Assembly (NCBI GenBank): GCA_026391695.1
Contig: JAPLDP010000088.1
Coordinates: 54,277-118,276 of the forward strand
From: Bacteroidota bacterium
Lineage (GTDB): Bacteria; Bacteroidota; Bacteroidia; Bacteroidales; JAGONC01
Direction: 5' to 3'
DNA length: 64,000 nt
Shown: positions 49,168 through 57,798 of the stretch, piece by piece
Position numbering within the stretch: position 1 is the first letter of the stretch
Layout of the letters: the number at the start of each line of letters is the position of its first letter
Program-made: the position numbers and the translations under genes
Notes under the pieces: generated by a model
The model's input: the letters and a program-made list of their open reading frames with translations, nothing else
The model's database searches: none
Told to the model about the DNA's origin: nothing

Positions 49168-49461
49168 ATGAACATTTTTATTTCAAATTTAAATTTCAGA
49201 GTTAGCAGCGAAGACTTAAAGCAGTTATTTGACAAGTATGGCGAAGTAACATCAGCCAAAGTGATTACCGATAGACTTTCGGGCAGATCAAGAGGTTTCG
49301 GATTTGTTGAGATGAAAACCGATGAAGAAGCCAAGAAAGCCATTGAAGGATTGAACCTAGCAGAATTTGATGGCAAAGTCATTTCCGTATCGATAGCTAA
49401 ACCTAGAACAGAACGGGGAGATAATCCAGGCGGCGAAAGACGTAATTTCAACCGATATTGA
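49168..49461 (+). CDS. RRM-domain RNA-binding protein
   Basis: This 97-residue protein has one RNA recognition motif. RNP2 is IFISNL (start MNIFISNLNFRV) and RNP1 is RSRGFGFVEM, with the aromatic residues that stack on RNA. A short basic, Gly/Arg-rich tail follows (GDNPGGERRNFNRY). Bacteroidota and cyanobacteria carry several such small RRM proteins, which bind RNA and are often cold-induced. The partner RNAs are unknown. The gene stands alone. Confidence 0.93.
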   Translation: MNIFISNLNFRVSSEDLKQLFDKYGEVTSAKVITDRLSGRSRGFGFVEMKTDEEAKKAIEGLNLAEFDGKVISVSIAKPRTERGDNPGGERRNFNRY

Positions 49462-49587
49462 TCAGTCATCAGTAGGCAGTCGACAATAGTTATTATTTGC
49501 CGGCACCCTGTCATCAGGATTGTTTTTTTCATTTAAATAATCCACTTCAATGTCTGAAAGTCCGTCTATCCGTTTTTTAATTTCCAT
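49462..49587 (-). CDS. Possible 41-aa short ORF
   Basis: This is a short minus-strand frame starting at ATG 49587 (MEIKKRIDGLSDIEVDYLNE) and ending directly next to the RRM gene stop. The sequence is protein-like and acidic, but no family is recognised. A second frame (about 46 codons with no start of its own, ending near 49577) runs into it from upstream with EEKIEMEAMLGAFDETLAKK. The two may be pieces of one frameshifted small gene. Confidence 0.25.
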   Translation of the reverse strand: MEIKKRIDGLSDIEVDYLNEKNNPDDRVPANNNYCRLPTDD

Positions 49588-49867
49588 TGGCCATCTGTGT
49601 TTTTTTTGCTAATGTTTCATCAAATGCCCCAAGCATAGCCTCCATTTCGATCTTTTCCTCCTGGCTGTCGACATCAATACACCACTGACCTTTCCGTGGC
49701 GGTAATATATTTATTCACGTGGAGTGAATTGTTTATTACAGGTCATTATTTTGCGTCACAGTTTCATTACCATCTCTCCCGGGGTATCCGGTATTACTTA
49801 ATGTGGGTCTATGCACTTTGCATGAATTTTTACGATCCTATGGCTGCGATGCTTCAGAATAAGTAAA
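49588..49867. other. Intergenic DNA upstream of the IS remnant
   Basis: No gene could be supported apart from the protein-like frame described with the 41-aa ORF. A TATTTTGCGTC block near 49744 resembles the reverse complement of the dispersed repeat core and could be a degenerate copy. Confidence 0.35.
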
Positions 49868-49972
49868 CATAGATTTTCACAGTAAACAACCACCCGTATT
49901 TTACGAGTAGGAAGCTCCCTCAAAGGCAACATTCATATTGTTAAGCCAGGAGTATTTCTGCCCGGAAAATTG
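49868..49972 (-). mobile_element. Orphan right end of the IS found at 3099-5025
   Basis: About 105 bp match 4921-5025 in reverse orientation with about three mismatches. They include the full right inverted repeat (CATAGATTTTCACAG at 49868) and the last 24 codons of the transposase (KYSWLNNMNV..FEGASYS). The rest of the element, including the left end, is missing. Homology stops abruptly at 49972. Confidence 0.9.
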
Positions 49973-50060
49973 ATTAATTGGATTGAAAGCATTGGCTTTA
50001 AAAGGTAATAAAACTACGATTCCGGTTCTATTATGGGTAGGACGTTTTTTTAATGAAAGA

Positions 50061-50089
50061 CGACGCAAAAATAAAGCCCTACAATGCAC
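50061..50089 (+). repeat. Dispersed repeat, copy B
   Basis: It is a core-only copy (CGACGCAAAAATAAAGCCCT then ACAATGCAC). It lies about 90 bp from the IS remnant and in the same orientation as copies A and C. Confidence 0.4.
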
Positions 50090-50344
50090 GGACGGCATTA
50101 AGGTAGTATATTGTTGCACCCGTTAAAAGGCCTTATTTTAACTCGGACTTGTTAAAACTACCTTTGTGCATGATCCGGCGAAGGCGAAGCATCCATTTAC
50201 CAACGGTCAAGCTAACAGCCTGCCATAGCTTTATTATTCTTTTCATACCTGTTAATAAAGATAAAATATATTCAAAGGTAGAAAATATTTTACAGATAAT
50301 TAATTAAATCTTTATTTTTAATTTTGTCAGATAATTAAAAAAAA

Positions 50345-50602
50345 ATGAAAACATCAGCAGACATCAGTTATTACCCATTGAGGGATGAGTATGTCCCCCC
50401 GATCCATGAGTTCATCGACAGGCTGAATACACATGAAGGGCTTACGGTCAGGACAAACGGGATGAGCACCCAGGTATTCGGGGATTATGACATCATGATG
50501 AACGCCCTGGTCAAGGAAATACGGCAATCTTTTGACCATCCTCATTCTGTCTTTGTGATGAAAATCGTTAATGCGGATCTCAACACGAAGGAATTGGGAT
50601 GA
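50345..50602 (+). CDS. YkoF/MTH1187-type small protein, possible thiamine binding
   Basis: This 85-residue protein has the ferredoxin-like strand-helix order of the MTH1187/YkoF superfamily: ISYYPLRDEYVPPIHEFIDR, then EGLTVRTNGMSTQVFGDYDI and IMMNALVKEIRQSF. Members bind thiamine or its pyrimidine part. No thiamine genes are nearby, so the role is open. No signal peptide is present. A possible terminator hairpin follows. Confidence 0.6.
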   Translation: MKTSADISYYPLRDEYVPPIHEFIDRLNTHEGLTVRTNGMSTQVFGDYDIMMNALVKEIRQSFDHPHSVFVMKIVNADLNTKELG

Positions 50603-50639
50603 TATTAATTTCTATCATTATTTATACTGTGAAAAATAT

Positions 50640-50683
50640 AAAGAGAGAAAATGTAGCCTTAGCGTAATTTTATCTCTCTTATA
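50640..50683 (+). terminator. Possible terminator after the YkoF-like gene
   Basis: An imperfect hairpin pairs AGAGAGAAAAT near 50642 with ATTTTATCTCTCT near 50669, followed by T-rich sequence. Confidence 0.35.
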
Positions 50684-50754
50684 AGAGTCTTATAAACTCT
50701 TATTAACTCTTACTCTTTTTAAAAGCTCTGTAATTGCTTGTAAATTAATGTTTA

Positions 50755-51069
50755 ATGAGAGAGCCTCGGACAATTACTGCCATACTTTTACCAGGTTTTC
50801 CAAAGGATCTTGATTCTGCCAGGAATCTGGCTAGTGAACAAACCCATGGCCGGTTTAAATTTGAGGAATGGGTAGTAGAAGTAATGCTGCATGGTGTATT
50901 AAATCAAACAAAAACAACAATCGGTTTTGATGGATATCGAACTTTTGATGTTCAAGGCTTTTTGTCCAATTTGCAGAAAAAAGGGTACCCCCACAAGAAG
51001 ACGACGCAAAATAAAGCCCCAGGATGCACCATATCAGGGAAGGAGGTAATTGATACCATCCAAGAGTAA
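50755..51069 (+). pseudogene. Fragment resembling a restriction-type domain
   Basis: This 104-residue frame carries LDSARNLASEQTHGRFKFEE followed by WVVEV and, after a gap, TTIGFDGYRTF. The pattern F-x-F-(Q/E)-x-W...G-x-D-G resembles the nuclease-like domain fused to some site-specific DNA methyltransferases. The usual D-x-G-(I/F)-D-G context is shortened and the rest of the protein is absent. From about residue 68 the frame runs through dispersed repeat copy C and is therefore probably noncoding there. I consider it gene debris. The resemblance is from memory of the family and is uncertain. Confidence 0.35.
50959..51034 (+). repeat. Dispersed repeat, copy C
   Basis: It shares with copy A the block TTTTTGTCCAATTTGCAG and, at 51002-51029, the core CGACGCAAAATAAAGCCCC followed by AGGATGCAC. 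Confidence 0.55.
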
Positions 51070-51154
51070 ATCGCCTAGTGTGTGTTAGGAGTGAAGCCAG
51101 TTCCTTAGATAATTACAGAAATGGTATCACCTTCAAAACTTCAGTTGGAATTAC

Positions 51155-51877
51155 TTATTGTACAATAAGTTGTGCTTTCTCTTTTTCGTCAGGACTCATT
51201 ATGATTATGTACTTAAAGCCAGCTGCTAATATGAAGCCAGAGATTTTAAGATCCCATTCTTTGATTGGTTGATAAGAATAAGTGCCCTGAATGATTACAG
51301 AACATTTATTATTTGAAAACATTTCTATTCCTAATTTCCAGTAAAAATCAGGTGAGACTTGTTTTTCAATTTTAAGGAAGTCAGTTTTACTATGGGCTGA
51401 GGTTTTTACCCATCCTTCCGCTTTTGATTTTGCAATAGCAATCCCTCCCCCTGCTTCTCCAAATAAATAAAAATCATCCTCACCAAGCGATATGTTATAT
51501 CTTATAAAAGCTGTTAAAGGCCATGAGGTCAGTGTATGGGTTTCCGCAGCATTAATCAAAGGAAAATCCCTGCTTGAATGAAGCAGATTTCCGACCACGC
51601 CGAAAGAAAACAATTCAGATGGATAATAACCCAGGGCTAATGAAGGGTATATACTGCCATTTCCATATTCACTTTTAAGATTTTTATTAATGAAGATATC
51701 ATACCCAATACATCCCTCGATGAATACTGAATTTTTCCGAGTATTACCCGCATTAGGAAACACCTGGGCATTAACAGTGGAGTTTGAATAAATAGTTCCC
51801 GTTATTAAAAGGACTAAGGCTATTATTTTAGACCATCTGAATTTATTCATTTTGGAATTCATGGCTTTAATCTCCAT
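51155..51877 (-). CDS. Outer membrane beta-barrel protein, hypothetical
   Basis: This 240-residue protein has an N-terminal signal (KIIALVLLITGTIYSNSTVNAQ). The body is a series of amphipathic strands (YPSLALGYYPSELFSFGVVG, DDFYLFGEAGGGIAIAKSKA, CSVIIQGTYSYQPIKEWDLK) of the outer-membrane beta-barrel type. No specific family is recognised. The translated C-terminal end (SPDEKEKAQLIVQ) is charged instead of ending in an aromatic residue. Either of the first two ATGs could be the start. Confidence 0.7.
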   Translation of the reverse strand: MEIKAMNSKMNKFRWSKIIALVLLITGTIYSNSTVNAQVFPNAGNTRKNSVFIEGCIGYDIFINKNLKSEYGNGSIYPSLALGYYPSELFSFGVVGNLLHSSRDFPLINAAETHTLTSWPLTAFIRYNISLGEDDFYLFGEAGGGIAIAKSKAEGWVKTSAHSKTDFLKIEKQVSPDFYWKLGIEMFSNNKCSVIIQGTYSYQPIKEWDLKISGFILAAGFKYIIIMSPDEKEKAQLIVQ

Positions 51878-52315
51878 ATTTATTGAAATATCAATGAATG
51901 ACTCTTAAACCTAATGTAACAAATCAGAAATTATTGATATAGAATGTACCGGCATTAGCAGGATTGGAAAAATTAAAAACACTGAAATATTTGTCAAATA
52001 TCGTATGTTTATATATGATTTGCAACTTTTCAATGAATTATTTTTCAATCACGGGTATGAACCCCAGGGCAAGCCCCGGAGCCTACTTACGCCCAAAGGG
52101 ACGGAGAATTTGACCAGTAAATGCCAGATATCAGAGGTGGTCTCACTCATTAGGACAGACTTTATTCAAATTTAAACTAATTTATTAGATGGGGAACCAT
52201 ATTGCAGGAATAGAAAATCAGTTTATAATAACTTCATCATTGTAGATGAAAATTAGATAATATTTTTTGAATGATCAGAAAATAGGAAGGCTTACACAAT
52301 GATACATTTTACTCC
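51878..52315. other. Intergenic DNA, no gene seen
   Basis: It is mostly AT-rich. One GC-rich patch near 52058-52085 (ACCCCAGGGCAAGCCCCGGAG) could form a small hairpin. Nothing else is supported. Confidence 0.4.
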
Positions 52316-52425
52316 GGAATGTTCAAATATCAAAAAATCAAAGTAACTTTATATCATTAATGATTAAAAATACCACCTTAAATATTGATCCTTATTTGTC
52401 CAGATTAGGCAGAAGACTTACACCC
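52316..52425 (+). repeat. Leader repeat, left copy (inverted relative to 53276-53382)
   Basis: About 100 bp with roughly 90% identity to the reverse complement of 53276-53382. It contains a perfect 12-bp palindrome ATCATTAATGAT at 52353-52364 and lies about 70 bp before the 63-aa gene. It is the upstream region of that gene. Confidence 0.85.
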
Positions 52426-52484
52426 TATATTTAAAGATTAATGTTATGACTGATAAAGAAAAAATTATAAAGTACCCAAAAGGA

Positions 52485-52532
52485 GGCAAAAGATGAAACT
52501 CGATGCTGGGCAAAAGATGAAACCTGATGCCG
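52485..52532 (+). repeat. 24-bp tandem duplication covering the start of the 63-aa gene
   Basis: Units at 52485-52508 and 52509-52532 agree in 21 of 24 bases. Each contains GGCAAAAGATGAAAC, so the start codon has been duplicated. AAAAGGAGG before the first unit is a strong Shine-Dalgarno sequence, rare in this phylum. Confidence 0.75.
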
Positions 52533-52684
52533 GACATATTTTGATTAATTTCTCCGACGGTTACATAAAATGCAAGTTATGCGGTGCAAAGTGGGAGATC
52601 ACCGGAAGAAATTTCGGATTGGATAACAGGAATGAAATTGAAAAATTTAAAGAAAAACATAAAAACTGTTTAATGCCATTGTGA
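52493..52684 (+). CDS. Small Cys/His-containing hypothetical protein
   Basis: This 63-residue soluble protein has a possible C-x2-C...H-x3-C metal site (IKCKLCGAKWEITGR, then HKNC close to the end), like a small zinc knuckle. The N-terminus contains a tandem duplication (KLDAGQKM, KPDAGHIL), so ATG 52517 could be the start instead of ATG 52493. No family is recognised. It is convergent with the 120-aa membrane gene, which has a near-identical upstream region. Confidence 0.6.
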   Translation: MKLDAGQKMKPDAGHILINFSDGYIKCKLCGAKWEITGRNFGLDNRNEIEKFKEKHKNCLMPL

Positions 52685-52867
52685 GCTAAAATAAAGCGTT
52701 CTGATAATATTTCTATATATACATTGGCTCTGATGTTGTTCTTATAGGAGACTATTTTATTTATTCTTCAAGATAGCAATAGAAAGCAATCTGGATAACC
52801 AAATCAGCGATTTCCATACTTCACTGCGATTCTTGTGTTCAATGTGGCAATAAAGGCTAAATTCTGC

Positions 52868-53230
52868 TTATGCATTGATTTGTTGCTTTGGCTTTTTAAT
52901 AGCCCTGACAATCAAAATAATTATGGATATTAGCCATCCTATGGGATAAGGAAGAACTAGTATACCCCACCACCATGATAGTGATGACGTGCCTCCAAAA
53001 CCACCTAGTGATGATAAATAAAACAGAAAAAACACGCCAAATAGAATCATTATCAGTGATACCAGGAATATTTTCCAATGTCGATCGTGTGTTAAGTATG
53101 TTGATAATGCAACAAGTGCGCTACCAGCTGCTATTACAATTGATCCTTCCATAGGATCGATAACTCCAATTATCAAAGCAATAACGCCTACGATGTAGAT
53201 GATGCGAGTCCATTTTATTTTCTTTTTCAT
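52868..53230 (-). CDS. Small membrane protein, hypothetical
   Basis: This 120-residue protein has about four predicted membrane helices (IIYIVGVIALIIGVIDPM, IVIAAGSALVALSTYL, IFLVSLIMILFGVFFLFYL, GWLISIIILIVRAI) and a basic C-terminal tail. No family is recognised. The start lies about 46 bp from the inner edge of the right leader repeat. The gene is convergent with the 63-aa gene. Confidence 0.7.
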   Translation of the reverse strand: MKKKIKWTRIIYIVGVIALIIGVIDPMEGSIVIAAGSALVALSTYLTHDRHWKIFLVSLIMILFGVFFLFYLSSLGGFGGTSSLSWWWGILVLPYPIGWLISIIILIVRAIKKPKQQINA

Positions 53231-53275
53231 TTATTTTGATTTTAAAAATGTTTACTCTTTTTTATTTGTCAGCAC

Positions 53276-53382
53276 TGTATGTCTTCTGCCAAATCTGGAC
53301 AAATACGGATCAATATTTAAAGTGGTATTTTTTAATCATTAATGATATAAAGTTACTTTGATTTTCTAATATTCGTATTTCC
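53276..53382 (-). repeat. Leader repeat, right copy
   Basis: The inverted partner of 52316-52425. It contains the same palindrome ATCATTAATGAT at 53335-53346 and lies directly upstream of the 120-aa gene. Confidence 0.85.
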
Positions 53383-53455
53383 TTTCTTTTAAGTGATTGC
53401 ATTTTTTCTGTCTGCAAGCTTTACCTAATTAGAAACTATTGATAAAAGATTCCTT

Positions 53456-54169
53456 TTAATAACTCCATTCCGCATGGCTCACTGGTAAAAGCTTTAACTC
53501 TTCTTTATAAAACCTCCACTGCGGTAAAAAGGTGTCCATTAATGAAATAAATCTGTCGTTGTGATGTCTTTCTTGCAAATGTACCATCTCATGTACAATG
53601 ATATATTCTAAACATTGCGGAGGTTTCTTTGCTAATTCTAAATTAAGCCATATTCGTTTTGCTTCGCTGTTGCATGTTCCCCATTTGGTCTTCATTTTTT
53701 TGATGCCAAATTCTTCAACCCTTACCTTCATGATTTGTTCCCATTTGGAAATATAGCCAGGTATAACATCTTTTAATCGCTGCCTGTACCATTCATTTAA
53801 AATATGTTCCCTTTGTTCCCTACTCGTATTTTCTCGGATATGAAGTTCTATTCTGTTATGGCGTAATACAACTTTAGGGGCTGCAGTATGGAATATAACT
53901 CGTAAAAGATATCTCTTACCCATGTAATAATGACTTTCCTGAGTAATAAAATCCCGTACAGATTCGCGTTCCTGTTCATTAAACTTTTGCTGTTGCCTCT
54001 TTATCCAGGTAAGTTTTGAAATAGCATAAATCCTGATCGTATCTATATCCATATACAAAGGAGCAGCTATCCTCACTCTTCCTGAAGGAGGATACACGCT
54101 GAGGTGCACATTTTTAATACTCTTCTGCACCACATCAATTGTCATATCACCTAATTGTAACTGCTGCAC
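53456..54169 (-). CDS. YgjP-like M48-related metallopeptidase
   Basis: This 237-residue protein of the YgjP/DUF45 family has the zinc motif HEMVH (H193, E194, H197) in VHEMVHLQERHH and the family features MKTKWGTCNSEAKRIWLN before it. Members are often encoded in type I restriction operons, where their job is unknown; they may process or regulate HsdR. The start lies 1 bp after the hsdR stop, so it is part of the operon. Confidence 0.88.
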   Translation of the reverse strand: MQQLQLGDMTIDVVQKSIKNVHLSVYPPSGRVRIAAPLYMDIDTIRIYAISKLTWIKRQQQKFNEQERESVRDFITQESHYYMGKRYLLRVIFHTAAPKVVLRHNRIELHIRENTSREQREHILNEWYRQRLKDVIPGYISKWEQIMKVRVEEFGIKKMKTKWGTCNSEAKRIWLNLELAKKPPQCLEYIIVHEMVHLQERHHNDRFISLMDTFLPQWRFYKEELKLLPVSHAEWSY

Positions 54170-54170
54170 G

Positions 54171-57100
54171 TCAATATCCGGATTGCTGTTTAACTATTGA
54201 AAAAATCTGTTCTACCTTACTCACATTCTTTAGCACCTTATACAACGCTCCTTTTATCTCATTCTCTTTTTGTGCATTGCCTTTCCAGTTGTCTTTTTTA
54301 ATATAACGAATGGCTTCGTCACATGCCAATGCCAAATTTTCATCTTTCTCCAGGTTATGATACAATGCCACCTGTGCATGTGTTGTTAATTTTTCAGGCA
54401 GATTGTCCTTCCTTCCCTGACTTACATGTTTTGCAAGGTCAGCAATTTTCTTTAAGTACTCTTCGTAGTCTATGGCATTAGCTTTCCGTTCTATGATAAT
54501 TTCATTCAACAGCTTTGACATATCCTCAAAAAATGCAGGGTCAATCAAATGTTCTTTGATGATCTTTTGCCGGACATTATTCTCTATTGTTTCTGCAACA
54601 GCTTGTCGGTTGGCTTTTATCCTATCAGGTAAATTATTAATGGCATCTGCAATTCCGGTCTTTACTATCAGATCAACCAATGACAAATTATCAAAAAATG
54701 AGATTTTTCTTGGATCTTCAGCCTGGATATAATTATCAATCAACTGCCGCATGTCAGCTTCATAGGTCTTCAGATCAAGCGTTTCACCACTTGCATTACG
54801 TATTTCTTCTCTCAACTTCAGATAAAAATCAACTTGTCTTTTAATGTCTTCTATCTCTTTTACAGAATATCCTGCTTCTTCCATTTCGGCAGCTATATTC
54901 GCATAAGCACGTATGAGATTAATGGTAAGTTTATATAATGCAGTGCGTTTTACTTCAGTGGCTTTAAGATCATCTTCATTTTCAGGATTTCCACAAAAGA
55001 AATGAATGAATGCTAATGTATCCTTTGGAGCAGGTACAGGTTCACATAACAAGGCGATCTCTTCCAGGGCATCATCTAACCTCGCCTTGCCATTTATTAA
55101 ACGATCCTTAAGTAATATATCACAATCTTCTTTTGCAAACGTATCGTAATCCAATTCAGAAGTGTACACGGCTACAGCGTTCTCAATTCTTCTGAACAGA
55201 TCCATATAATCAATAATATAACCAAATTGCTTGTCTTCAGTATCCAGTCTGTTTACACGGCATATTGCCTGAAACAAGCCATGATCCTGCATGCTTTTAT
55301 CAATATACAGGTAAGTACAGGGAGGAGCATCAAAACCTGTAAGTAGCTTGTCAACCACAATAAGAAGTTTCATGGTCGCAGGTTCTTTTACAAATTTCTC
55401 CTTTGCATGATCTTCATACTTTTCAGTGCTTCTGTCACCAAGAAGTGCTTTATAGGTCTGATAGATAAATTCTTTCTCCGTTTCTGTATTTGCACCTGTG
55501 TCTTCTGTTATAATATCACGTGTGGAGGGATTATAGGAGGTAATAATGGCATAATGATTCTTTAATTCTGTTTTTTGAAAGAGTTCGTAATAACGGCAAG
55601 CATCATAAATACTGGAAGATATCAGAATGGCATTACCAGTATTTGAATTAAGGCGTGGCTTCACATTAAAATCAAATATTATATCGGTAACAAGTTTCTC
55701 CATCCTGGAACGACAACTCAATACCACCTGCATTGTACCCCATCTTTTCTTTAACTCTGACTTCTGAAAGTCATTCAATCCCTTGGTTTTTGATTCAAAC
55801 CAGGTATCAATCCTATCAGGGGAAGTGATTTTCTGATCAATATCACGGGCTTCATAAACCAGATCAAGAATAACTTCATCTTCAACTCCCTCATTGAATT
55901 TGTAGGTATGTATATATCTTCCGAATACCTCAAGGCTTGTTTGCTTATCCTGCTTAAGTAATGGTGTTCCCGTGAAGCCAATGAATATCGCATTCTGCAG
56001 CATGACTTTCATGGTTTTATGCAATTTGCCACTTTGTGTACGATGACATTCATCTACAAAGACAAAAATTTCACCTACTGTCCTGACAGGATTATTTTTC
56101 AGTTCTTCAATGAAATCATCAAAATCATCTTCTGATCTTCTACCAAATTTATGGACCAATGAACACAATAGCCTTGGTAATGACTGTCCCAGTTGATCCA
56201 TCAGGTCTTTGCCACTGCTGGTGCGATGTATAGGTTCACCCGAATCATTAAAAACCCTTTCGATCTGCTTGTCCAATTCATCACGATCAGTAATGATCAC
56301 CACACGTGCATTAGGATTGTTCTCCAGTATCCATTTAGCCAGGATGACCATCACCAGACTTTTCCCACTACCCTGTGTATGCCAGATAATGCCACCTTCT
56401 CTGTTACGTACAAATTCCTGTGATGCTTTGACTCCAAAATACTGGTGATGACGTGGTAACTTTTTTATACCTCCGTCAAAAAGGATAAAATCATAGATGA
56501 TCTCCAGAAAACGTTTTTTATTGCATAATTTCAGCAGGTACTTATCCAATGGCAACATGCTGATGTCATCCACATCTTCTTTCCATTTAAGAAAATATTT
56601 TTCAGGAGTGCGAATTGTTCCGTAACGTAAACCTTCTGTATCATTACCGGCAAATACAAACTGAATGGTTGAGAAGAAGGATTGAATAAATTCTTTTTTC
56701 TGATTCACCAGATTTTGTCGGATGCCATCACCAATAGAAACTGTACTGCGTTTTAGTTCCAGGACTGCTAATGCAATACCATTAACGTACAGGACAATAT
56801 CTGGTCGTTTATCGTAGTTCCCCTGAATGGTCACTTCTTCTGCAATGGCAAAATCATTCTTTTCAGGATTACTCCAGTCTATCAGATGTACGGTTTCTGT
56901 ATTATCACCCACATCAGCTTTCACTTTAACACCAAAGCGAAGAAATCCATACACTTCTTTATTGTTATCGTACAAGCTTCTCTCGTAATTATTTGCAGCA
57001 ATCCGTAATTTATCTAATGCCTTATTGATAAGTATATCGTTATAATCCCGAGAAGCAAGGTACTTTCTAAGGTATTTCTCTTCAATGTTGCTGTTATTCA

Positions 57101-57203
57101 GTCGATCTTCCCAATTACCAAGGTAAAAGTAGTTTAATTGATCGCTGAATAATTTGACAATACGATTTTGGGTAGCTCGTTCTATTTGACCAACATTACT
57201 CAT
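54171..57203 (-). CDS. hsdR: Type I restriction enzyme, R subunit
   Basis: This 1,010-residue translocase-nuclease forms the restriction complex with HsdM and HsdS. The N-terminal PD-(D/E)xK nuclease has D135 and E149-x-K151 (RPDIVLYV, AVLELK). The helicase part has Walker A GSGKS (278-282), DECH in FVDECHRTQSG, motif III GFTGTPLL and a motif VI-like ICRVNRLD. All key residues are present, so it looks functional. It lies about 595 bp after hsdS, separated by debris of another gene. Confidence 0.95.
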   Translation of the reverse strand: MSNVGQIERATQNRIVKLFSDQLNYFYLGNWEDRLNNSNIEEKYLRKYLASRDYNDILINKALDKLRIAANNYERSLYDNNKEVYGFLRFGVKVKADVGDNTETVHLIDWSNPEKNDFAIAEEVTIQGNYDKRPDIVLYVNGIALAVLELKRSTVSIGDGIRQNLVNQKKEFIQSFFSTIQFVFAGNDTEGLRYGTIRTPEKYFLKWKEDVDDISMLPLDKYLLKLCNKKRFLEIIYDFILFDGGIKKLPRHHQYFGVKASQEFVRNREGGIIWHTQGSGKSLVMVILAKWILENNPNARVVIITDRDELDKQIERVFNDSGEPIHRTSSGKDLMDQLGQSLPRLLCSLVHKFGRRSEDDFDDFIEELKNNPVRTVGEIFVFVDECHRTQSGKLHKTMKVMLQNAIFIGFTGTPLLKQDKQTSLEVFGRYIHTYKFNEGVEDEVILDLVYEARDIDQKITSPDRIDTWFESKTKGLNDFQKSELKKRWGTMQVVLSCRSRMEKLVTDIIFDFNVKPRLNSNTGNAILISSSIYDACRYYELFQKTELKNHYAIITSYNPSTRDIITEDTGANTETEKEFIYQTYKALLGDRSTEKYEDHAKEKFVKEPATMKLLIVVDKLLTGFDAPPCTYLYIDKSMQDHGLFQAICRVNRLDTEDKQFGYIIDYMDLFRRIENAVAVYTSELDYDTFAKEDCDILLKDRLINGKARLDDALEEIALLCEPVPAPKDTLAFIHFFCGNPENEDDLKATEVKRTALYKLTINLIRAYANIAAEMEEAGYSVKEIEDIKRQVDFYLKLREEIRNASGETLDLKTYEADMRQLIDNYIQAEDPRKISFFDNLSLVDLIVKTGIADAINNLPDRIKANRQAVAETIENNVRQKIIKEHLIDPAFFEDMSKLLNEIIIERKANAIDYEEYLKKIADLAKHVSQGRKDNLPEKLTTHAQVALYHNLEKDENLALACDEAIRYIKKDNWKGNAQKENEIKGALYKVLKNVSKVEQIFSIVKQQSGY

Positions 57204-57798
57204 ACCTCATTAATTTATCAGATTTTTCAATTCGAAGCATTTATACCAGTAGTAAAATGCAACTTTGTATGTTCTCTTTAAACGTTATGTCACATTTGCC
57301 CGTAAAGCAAGTTTATTGACAATTGTGACAACATTGAATTGAATTACCTTCGTTACCCTAAAAGTACGCATTTCTGTGAAGGCCCAACTCTTGGCTAAAT
57401 AATATTTTGATGTGCCAGGTAAATTGATTTGCAGGAACGAATGCGAAAAGATTTCAATTTGTTGTTGCCAAGTTCTCTGGTATGTTTTAATGCGAATAGA
57501 AGTGATGTTCATTGAAAAAGATAAATGGATAGAGAATGTTTTTTATTTATGTACTTTTCTTTTGCGTGTCCAAAAGAAAAGTACGAAAAGAAAAAGTCTG
57601 CATCTATGAAACAAATCTTTAATTTCAGAACTACACTACTCAATCTCCAGCGCATCAAAATAGTATTTAGCCCAACTCTTTTAACTTCTTTTGAAAACAA
57701 CTCCTTTAACTTCCCCGGTAACTTCCCCGGTAACTTCCCCGTTATCTGTAATGCCAGCAGCATAATGCCCGATAATGGTTTTAAAATCATCCGTTTGC
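57204..57798 (-). pseudogene. Gene debris between hsdS and hsdR
   Basis: No intact gene was found. On the minus strand a frame beginning directly after the hsdS stop (near 57798) reads QTDDFKTIIGHYAAGITDNG followed by three EVTG/EVKG repeats and then stops at about 57688. It has no start codon. It resembles the C-terminus of Fic or AlbA/RecG-like ATPase proteins, which often stand between hsdS and hsdR in Bacteroidota. The repeats come from a 12-bp tandem array (57711-57745). A further frame (57285-57512) has protein-like composition but no recognisable family. Confidence 0.5.
57711..57745 (+). repeat. 12-bp tandem repeat
   Basis: Three copies of AACTTCCCCGGT or a close variant lie in the hsdS-hsdR gap. 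On the minus strand they encode repeated T-G-E-V (or G-K-L-P in another frame). Confidence 0.8.

Noticed and set aside
57285..57512. 75-aa ORF between hsdS and hsdR
   Set aside because: No recognisable family and no supporting start signal; treated as part of the debris.
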